A DNA stretch of 25,878 nt, from contig NZ_DASUCC010000154.1 of assembly GCF_035762905.1 (NCBI RefSeq), forward strand, positions 1-25,878, written 5' to 3'. A program made the position numbers and the translations under genes. Positions within the stretch are counted from its first letter, which is position 1. Every line of letters starts with the position of its first letter. Origin of the DNA: DASYTH01 sp035762905 (GTDB lineage: Bacteria; Actinomycetota; Actinomycetes; Mycobacteriales; Pseudonocardiaceae). Below are positions 21,676 to 25,878 of the stretch, in pieces. The notes beneath the pieces were generated by a model that saw only the letters and a list, made by a program, of their open reading frames with translations, made no database searches and had not been told where the DNA came from.

Positions 21676-22353
21676 TCAGCCGGTTTCGTCCGTGGTCACG
21701 TGTGGGGCGCCGACCGGCTTGGATTCCGGTGAGCCGCGCTGCCGCAGGTAGATGGACAGCACCACCATCGAGCCGATGGCCAGGAACTCGGACTGCCAGT
21801 TCTGCAGGGTGCGGTCCCAGAAGTCGGGGCTGGCCAGGTACTGCAGCCAGCTCAGCTGCTCCTGCTGGTGGGTGGTCTGGTCGTTGTTGTAGACCACGAC
21901 CCCGGCCAACGACTGGGCCAGCCAGGACAGCAGGAACAGGCCGGCCATCATCAGCCCGAGGGAGTTGGAGTACACCCTGGTGCGCCAGCCGCCCGTCTTG
22001 GCCCAGGCCGGTGCGCCTGCGGTCGTGTGCGCGCCGAGTTGTTGCTGCTCGTCGGTTTCGCCGCCGATCTCCTTGGGCATCTTCGATTCGGGGGAACCGC
22101 GTTGAATCAGCCAGACGGTGGCCAGGATGAACAGGAAGAACTGCAGGTACTCGGACTGCCAGTTCTCGGCGACGTCGACGACGAACTCGCTGGAGGTGAG
22201 GAACTCCCCGAACGAGACCGCCGGTTCGCCATGGGCGAGTTGCTGTTCGTTGTAGCCGGCGTGCCCGGCAAGCGCCTGACCGACCAGTGCGGCCAGGAAC
22301 AGCACCCCGAAGAACAGGCCGAGGCCGTTGTCCCGCAGCACCCGCTTCACCAT
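21676..22353 (-). CDS. DUF6766 family membrane protein with internal duplication
   Basis: A 225-residue integral membrane protein made of two homologous halves. Each half has a hydrophobic helix (GLGLFFGVLFLAALVGQALA and GLMMAGLFLLSWLAQSLA), a polar loop with a Tyr-Asn pair, an ENWQSEYL or QNWQSEFL motif, a second helix and the closing RGSPESK. This matches the DUF6766 family. About four transmembrane helices are expected. It follows a 28-residue membrane peptide gene by 11 nt, so the two are likely co-transcribed. Function unknown; such genes tend to sit among stress-type genes. Confidence 0.88.
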   Translation of the reverse strand: MVKRVLRDNGLGLFFGVLFLAALVGQALAGHAGYNEQQLAHGEPAVSFGEFLTSSEFVVDVAENWQSEYLQFFLFILATVWLIQRGSPESKMPKEIGGETDEQQQLGAHTTAGAPAWAKTGGWRTRVYSNSLGLMMAGLFLLSWLAQSLAGVVVYNNDQTTHQQEQLSWLQYLASPDFWDRTLQNWQSEFLAIGSMVVLSIYLRQRGSPESKPVGAPHVTTDETG

Positions 22354-22364
22354 GTGCGGTCCCC

Positions 22365-22451
22365 TTACCGTCCGAGCAACCCGATGACGATGAAATAGCC
22401 CAGGCCGGCAAGGATCGTCGCCAGGTAGACGGTGAACAGGCCGCGGCGCAT
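22365..22451 (-). CDS. 28-residue single-pass membrane peptide
   Basis: The product begins MRRGLFTVYLATILAGLGYF and ends IVIGLLGR: two arginines, one 20-residue hydrophobic helix and a short basic end, typical of small bacterial membrane peptides. GAGGGAG precedes ATG 22451 and the TAA stop lies 11 nt ahead of the DUF6766 start. I recall similar tiny proteins in actinomycetes without an assigned function. It may modulate the co-encoded DUF6766 protein (inference from adjacency). Confidence 0.7.
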   Translation of the reverse strand: MRRGLFTVYLATILAGLGYFIVIGLLGR

Positions 22452-22532
22452 CACCGCTCCCTCGGGTGGCGCCGCGCGGTGAGACAGCCGGTCATGGGAC
22501 CGGGAATGACCACGACCGCCGGCCGGCAAACC

Positions 22533-23066
22533 TCAGCGATCAAGAATCCAGCCGACCAGCGCGGCCGTGCCGACCCCGAGGGTGACCCCGGCCAGGAGGT
22601 CGGTCGGCCAGTGCACCCTGGCGCGCAGCCGGCCGTAGATCGCGGTCAGGGTCAGCGGCGCGACCAGGGTCGCCCGGCGGACGTCGTGGGCGACGACCGC
22701 GGCGGTGAACGCGGCCGCCGTCGCCGCGTGTGCCGAGGGGAACGACGAGGAGTCCGGGCGTTCCTTGAGGAGTCGCCGGGCCGGGCCGCCGGGCGGCTCG
22801 GGCCGGGCCCGGCGCGGCGTGCCGCGTTTGATCAGATGAGCCAGGCCGAGGGCGGCGACGACGGCAAGGGCGGCGTGCCGGGCCACGCGCCGGTCGCCGC
22901 CGGGACGCAGCGCCTCGGCGGCGCACAGGGCCAGCCAAAGCCCGCCGCCGCGCGCCGCGGTGGTCACCGCCATCACCACTCGGCTCGGCGGCCGGTCCGG
23001 GAGGGCGGGGTCGCCGGCCAGCGCCCGGGCCTCGGCCCGGTTCAACCTCTCCCACCGGCGGCCCAT
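22533..23066 (-). CDS. PAP2 family phosphatase
   Basis: A 177-residue membrane phosphatase of the PAP2 superfamily (lipid phosphate or undecaprenyl-pyrophosphate type). Motifs in order: IKRGTPRRARP (K-x7-RP, one residue longer than the common K-x6-RP), SFPSAHAATAAA (PSxH), and RLRARVHWPTD (R-x5-H-x3-D), with hydrophobic helices between them. GGAGG precedes ATG 23066. It is divergent from the DUF6098 gene (about 110 nt). Substrate unknown; the first motif spacing is slightly unusual. Confidence 0.88.
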   Translation of the reverse strand: MGRRWERLNRAEARALAGDPALPDRPPSRVVMAVTTAARGGGLWLALCAAEALRPGGDRRVARHAALAVVAALGLAHLIKRGTPRRARPEPPGGPARRLLKERPDSSSFPSAHAATAAAFTAAVVAHDVRRATLVAPLTLTAIYGRLRARVHWPTDLLAGVTLGVGTAALVGWILDR

Positions 23067-23175
23067 GCGTTCCTCCGTTGCGACGTGCGCGGTTCCGCAC
23101 CCGGTGATTCCCCGGCCGCAATCGGGGTAAACAGGGGCTGAGCGGCACAAACGGGTTCGGTCGGGAGGAGGACCG

Positions 23176-23580
23176 ATGCATGCCGTGACCCGGCTGGCGG
23201 AGTTGGCCGAGTTGGTAGATCTCGGAGTTCCGGTGTATCTGCGGTACTCCCCGGGACCCGAGGCGGACGCCGGGCATCCCAGCGTCGACCACGAAAGCGG
23301 GCTGGCCATGCCCGGGCATTCGGCCAACCCGCTGCGGCCGCCGGGCTGGTGGACCCTGCCGACCGAGGACTGGTTGGCCCGGGCGGTCTGCCAGTACCGC
23401 CGCAAGATCGAGGAAGGCTCCCGGCCGTGGGTGCTCACCGGTGAGGTGGTCGATGTCGGCCCGGACAACGAACCGCTGCTGGTCGACGTGCGGCCACTGG
23501 CCTGGCTGACCGCCGATCTGGTGGCCGAAGCGCACAGCCGTTACCAGAAGCGCATGGATGCCGGCAGAGTCCGGCGCTGA
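23176..23580 (+). CDS. DUF6098 family protein
   Basis: A 134-residue soluble protein. VDLGVPVYLRYSPGPEADAG, DHESGLAMPGHSANPLRPPG, WWTLPTEDWLARAVCQYRRK and RPWVLTGEVVDVGPDNEPLL match DUF6098 as I recall it. No membrane segment. GGAGGAGG precedes ATG 23176. Function unknown. Upstream sequence includes GGGTAA (23125-23130), like a SigB-type -10 element, without a convincing -35. It heads the plus-strand stress-type run. Confidence 0.82.
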   Translation: MHAVTRLAELAELVDLGVPVYLRYSPGPEADAGHPSVDHESGLAMPGHSANPLRPPGWWTLPTEDWLARAVCQYRRKIEEGSRPWVLTGEVVDVGPDNEPLLVDVRPLAWLTADLVAEAHSRYQKRMDAGRVRR

Positions 23581-23602
23581 TCACCCGCGTGGGGGCCGGC
23601 AG

Positions 23603-23627
23603 GTTTGACAGGGGTCATGCGGGGTTA
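23603..23627 (+). promoter_or_regulatory. SigB-type promoter candidate GTTT-N15-GGGTTA
   Basis: GTTT at 23603-23606 and GGGTTA at 23622-23627, with a 15-nt spacer, fit the actinobacterial general-stress sigma pattern (GTTT...GGGTA(T/A)) and lie about 80 nt before the DUF6292 start. Support is by consensus only. Confidence 0.45.
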
Positions 23628-23708
23628 CTTGCACAGAGGACCGTGCAGCGTCAAACAGCCGGCGCCTGTCTCGTTCCGTCGTGATTCGGCTGGATGGGGA
23701 GGCCCGTG

Positions 23709-24194
23709 ATGGACTGGGAGTTCGAGTCGGCGGCGGCGCGTGGGCTGCGCTGCTACGTGGAGTTGGTGGCCGAGGCGCTGAAGTTGACCGGGCCCGGCTG
23801 GATGGTTCAGCTGGACCCGCCGGTCAGTGCGTACGTGGCGGTGGATCTGCGGCATCCGGATTTCCCGGGCTGGGACACCGCGCTGCTGTGGCATGAGCTG
23901 TACGGCTGGTCGCTGGCGGTGGAGCCGCGGGCCAGTGGGGATCTGCGGGTGGTCGGCTATCTGGGTGGCGACGTGCTGCCCGACCCGGGCACGGTGGCGG
24001 CCTTCGCCGTCCGGGAGACCGGCGCGGCCCGCGCCGGGCGTCCCGCGGTACGTCCGGACCCACCGCGGCTGCGCGACGGGAGCCCGGACGATCTGCTGGA
24101 CCGGTTGGCCGGTTACGCGGCGACGCCGGGCGACCGGGCGGTGCGGGACACGGCCTGCGGCGCGGAGCCCGTCGTGCCGTTGCCGTTGGGCTGA
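23709..24194 (+). CDS. DUF6292 family protein
   Basis: A 161-residue soluble protein: GLRCYVELVAEALKLTG, then YVAVDLRHPDFPGWDTALLW, HELYGWSLAVEPRASGDLRV and a less conserved, charged C-terminus with DDLLDRLAGYAATPG. This pattern matches DUF6292. No membrane segment. ATG 23709 is 6 nt after GGGGAGG (23696-23702); GTG 23706 is possible but too near the site. It lies behind a SigB-type promoter candidate. Function unknown. Confidence 0.82.
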   Translation: MDWEFESAAARGLRCYVELVAEALKLTGPGWMVQLDPPVSAYVAVDLRHPDFPGWDTALLWHELYGWSLAVEPRASGDLRVVGYLGGDVLPDPGTVAAFAVRETGAARAGRPAVRPDPPRLRDGSPDDLLDRLAGYAATPGDRAVRDTACGAEPVVPLPLG

Positions 24195-24205
24195 CTGTCC
24201 ATCGT

Positions 24206-24219
24206 GGACCGCGCGGTCC
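24206..24219. promoter_or_regulatory. 14-bp perfect palindrome GGACCGCGCGGTCC
   Basis: A continuous 14-bp palindrome lies 12 nt after the DUF6292 stop and 4 nt before GGGTAG (24224-24229), a possible SigB-like -10 for the next gene. It may be an operator overlapping that promoter or a short terminator stem. Confidence 0.35.
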
Positions 24220-24307
24220 GGCTGGGTAGGTACCCCGATCGGGGCGCATGGACACCGCCCGAGCGGGTACCCGCCAGTCGTATCGACGACGGAGACGGAG
24301 GTGTGTC

Positions 24308-24634
24308 GTGCCGAAGGCATGGAGCGACAAGCGAGAGCGTCAGTACCAGCACATCAAGTCCTCGGCGAAGAAGCAGGGCGCTTCCACCGACCGGGCCGAG
24401 GAGATCGCCGCGCGGACGGTGAACAAGAACCGGGCACAGTCCGGCGAGGCCAAGAAGTCCAGCCGAAGCTCCACACAGGACTCCTCGCCGCAGCGGCGCG
24501 GCGGCCAGCGGTCCGGGAAGACGGGGCCGAAGGGCCCGACCCGGGACCAGCTCTACAACGAGGCCAAGAAGCGCAACATCAAGGGCCGGTCGAAGATGAC
24601 CAAGAACGAGCTCGCCACGGCATTGGGCCGCTGA
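24308..24634 (+). CDS. Small basic Rho-N/plasmid-stabilisation-like protein
   Basis: A 108-residue, strongly basic protein. The N-terminus MPKAWSDKRERQYQHIKSSA and EEIAARTVNKNRAQSGEAKK match a family often annotated as plasmid stabilization protein, and the C-terminus (RDQLYNEAKKRNIKGRSKMT, KNELATALGR) resembles the Rho N-terminal/SAP-like nucleic-acid-binding helix-turn. GTG 24308 follows GGAGG at 24297-24301. The stop lies 7 nt before the topoisomerase start, so the two are probably co-transcribed; a nucleic-acid role is likely, and plasmid maintenance is not implied by the name. Confidence 0.85.
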   Translation: MPKAWSDKRERQYQHIKSSAKKQGASTDRAEEIAARTVNKNRAQSGEAKKSSRSSTQDSSPQRRGGQRSGKTGPKGPTRDQLYNEAKKRNIKGRSKMTKNELATALGR

Positions 24635-24641
24635 ACCGACC

Positions 24642-25616
24642 GTGCGGTTACGGCGTAGTGACTGTGCCGGCCGGGGGGTTCGGCGGGTTCGGCGGGGCCG
24701 CGGGTTCTCCTATGTGGATGACGGGGGGAACCCGGTCGACGCGCAGACCGTGGACCGGATTCGGGGCCTGGTGATCCCCCCGGCCTGGCGGGACGTGTGG
24801 ATTTGCCCGCATGCCAACGGGCACATCCAGGCGGTCGGCGTGGACGACGCCGGGCGCAAGCAGTATCTGTACCACGCGGAGTGGCGCCGGCGGCGGGACG
24901 CCGAGAAGCACGACCGGGTGCTCGAACTGGCCGAGCGGCTGCCGGCGGTCCGCAAGAAGATCCGCGACGACCTGGTCTCGACGGGGCTGACGCCGGAGCG
25001 GGTGCTGGCCGGAGCGTTGTGGATCCTGGACCGCGGCGTGTTCCGGACGGGTGGCGAGGAATACGCGGAGGAGAACGACTCGCACGGGGTCACCACGTTG
25101 TTGCGGGGGCATGTGCGGTTGCGCGGCGGGGAGCTGCGGTTCCGGTTCCCGGCCAAGAGCGGGATCGAGCGGGTGGCGGTGATCCGGGACGCGGAGCTGG
25201 CCCGGCTGATCACGGCGTTGCGCCGGGGCCGGGCCGACGACGAACGGTTGTTCGCCTACCGCACCGGGCGCGGGGTCCGGCGGGAGCTGACCGCCCGGGA
25301 CGTCAACGAGCGCTTCAAGGAGCTTGCCGGTGACCGGTTCACCGTCAAGGACATGCGTACCTGGACCGCCACGGTGCTGGCCGCGGCCGAGTTCGCCGCG
25401 CTCGACCCGGCCACCTCGAAACGGGCGAGCAAGCGCGCGGAGGCGGCGGTGATGCGGGCAGTCGCCGAGCAGTTGGGCAACACGCCCGCCGTGGCCCGCC
25501 GGTCGTATGTGGACCCGAGGGTGATCGACCGGTTCGCCGACGGGCACACCATCGATCCGCCGAGCGGCGACCGCGAGGACATCGAGCACGCCGTGCGGCG
25601 CCTCCTGCGCGGCTGA
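24642..25616 (+). CDS. DNA topoisomerase IB (poxvirus type)
   Basis: A 324-residue type IB topoisomerase that relaxes supercoiled DNA through a 3'-phosphotyrosyl link. N-terminal strand region (GRGFSYVDDGGNPVDAQTVD, IRGLVIPPAWRDVWICPHAN), catalytic segment RTGGEEYAEEN, a lysine in FPAKSG, arginine in VKDMRTWTAT, and the nucleophile Tyr289 in RRSYVDPRVI. The length fits bacterial members. The GTG start at 24642 lacks a clear ribosome site but lies 7 nt after the previous stop, suggesting translational coupling, and gives the family's usual MRLRRSD opening. Confidence 0.93.
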   Translation: MRLRRSDCAGRGVRRVRRGRGFSYVDDGGNPVDAQTVDRIRGLVIPPAWRDVWICPHANGHIQAVGVDDAGRKQYLYHAEWRRRRDAEKHDRVLELAERLPAVRKKIRDDLVSTGLTPERVLAGALWILDRGVFRTGGEEYAEENDSHGVTTLLRGHVRLRGGELRFRFPAKSGIERVAVIRDAELARLITALRRGRADDERLFAYRTGRGVRRELTARDVNERFKELAGDRFTVKDMRTWTATVLAAAEFAALDPATSKRASKRAEAAVMRAVAEQLGNTPAVARRSYVDPRVIDRFADGHTIDPPSGDREDIEHAVRRLLRG

Positions 25617-25691
25617 CCGGGGTTTGGCGGGCGGAATAGCAGGGCAACACTCCAGGTAACGAATGTCCGCTCGGAAGGAGGCAGGAATTCG

Positions 25692-25865
25692 GTGAGTGCC
25701 GAAGACAAGTTCGATGCGAAGGCCGACGAGATCAAGGGCAGGACCAAGGAGACGGTCGGCCGGCTGACCGACGACGAGGACCTGGAAGCCGAAGGCAGGG
25801 GTGAACGGGCCAAAGGTGCCGTCAAACAGGCGGTGGAGAAGGTCAAGGACGCCTTCAAGAAGTGA
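25692..25865 (+). CDS. CsbD family stress protein
   Basis: A 57-residue, highly charged helical protein: MSAEDKFDAKADEIKGRTKE, TVGRLTDDEDLEAEGRGERA and KGAVKQAVEKVKDAFK. This is a complete CsbD-like domain, a small soluble stress protein often under general-stress sigma control (in Bacillus, SigB). GTG 25692 follows AAGGAGG at 25676-25682. A weak GTTT-N16-GGGCAA at 25622-25647 could be its promoter. Molecular function unknown. Confidence 0.9.
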   Translation: MSAEDKFDAKADEIKGRTKETVGRLTDDEDLEAEGRGERAKGAVKQAVEKVKDAFKK

Positions 25866-25878
25866 CGAGCCGGCCGAC

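Noticed and set aside
1..25878. CRISPR arrays, tRNA/rRNA genes, insertion sequences, attachment sites
   Set aside because: No regularly spaced non-coding repeats, cloverleaf sequences, transposase motifs or terminal inverted repeats were seen; the repeats found lie within ankyrin, TPR and DUF6766 coding regions.

Overview
The window is about 70% G+C or higher and densely coded. GC-rich third positions, AAGGAG-type ribosome binding sites, frequent GTG/TTG starts and the family content (AfsR/SARP regulators, DUF6325, DUF6098, DUF6292 and DUF6766 proteins, orphan type VII secretion partners next to a YbaB-like protein, poxvirus-type topoisomerase IB) point to a filamentous actinomycete, most likely in or near the Pseudonocardiales. 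I see no rRNA, tRNA, CRISPR array, insertion sequence or phage genes. It reads as chromosomal accessory sequence rich in regulators and small secreted or membrane proteins.

Left part (1-4220): a secreted TAP-type alpha/beta hydrolase (minus) is divergent from a luciferase-like monooxygenase (plus). They are followed by a cysteine-type dienelactone hydrolase family protein with its own terminator, and a NUDIX hydrolase.

Regulatory core (4220-12600): a 57-residue gene for a secreted peptide precursor (4366-4539) ends in a 17-bp perfect hairpin. Directly behind it is an XRE helix-turn-helix regulator with a TPR-like C-terminal half. This layout resembles Firmicutes RRNPP peptide-pheromone systems and is the best candidate for an undescribed system here. 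The regulator converges with, and overlaps by 49 nt, a 998-residue SARP-NB-ARC-TPR regulator, which is divergent from a von Willebrand A protein. A small membrane protein, a conserved hypothetical protein and an ankyrin-repeat protein follow.

Middle (12600-18200, nearly all minus): a secreted lipase-like protein with a cytoplasmic alpha/beta hydrolase; a lipoprotein; and a five-gene operon (YbaB-like, EspC-like T7SS partner with a YxxxD motif, WxG protein, DUF6325, SHOCT) closed by a strong hairpin.

Right part (18287-25865): a second AfsR-type regulator of 1013 residues, apparently leaderless, with TPR repeats at an exact 120-nt period, converges with a small two-cysteine secreted protein. 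Then come an internally duplicated DUF6766 membrane protein preceded by a 28-residue membrane peptide, a PAP2 phosphatase, and a plus-strand run of DUF6098, DUF6292, a small basic Rho-N/plasmid-stabilisation-like protein, topoisomerase IB and CsbD. That last run looks like a general-stress set; a SigB-type promoter can be proposed before DUF6292.

No biosynthetic core enzymes are present, so the targets of the three large regulators cannot be read from this window.
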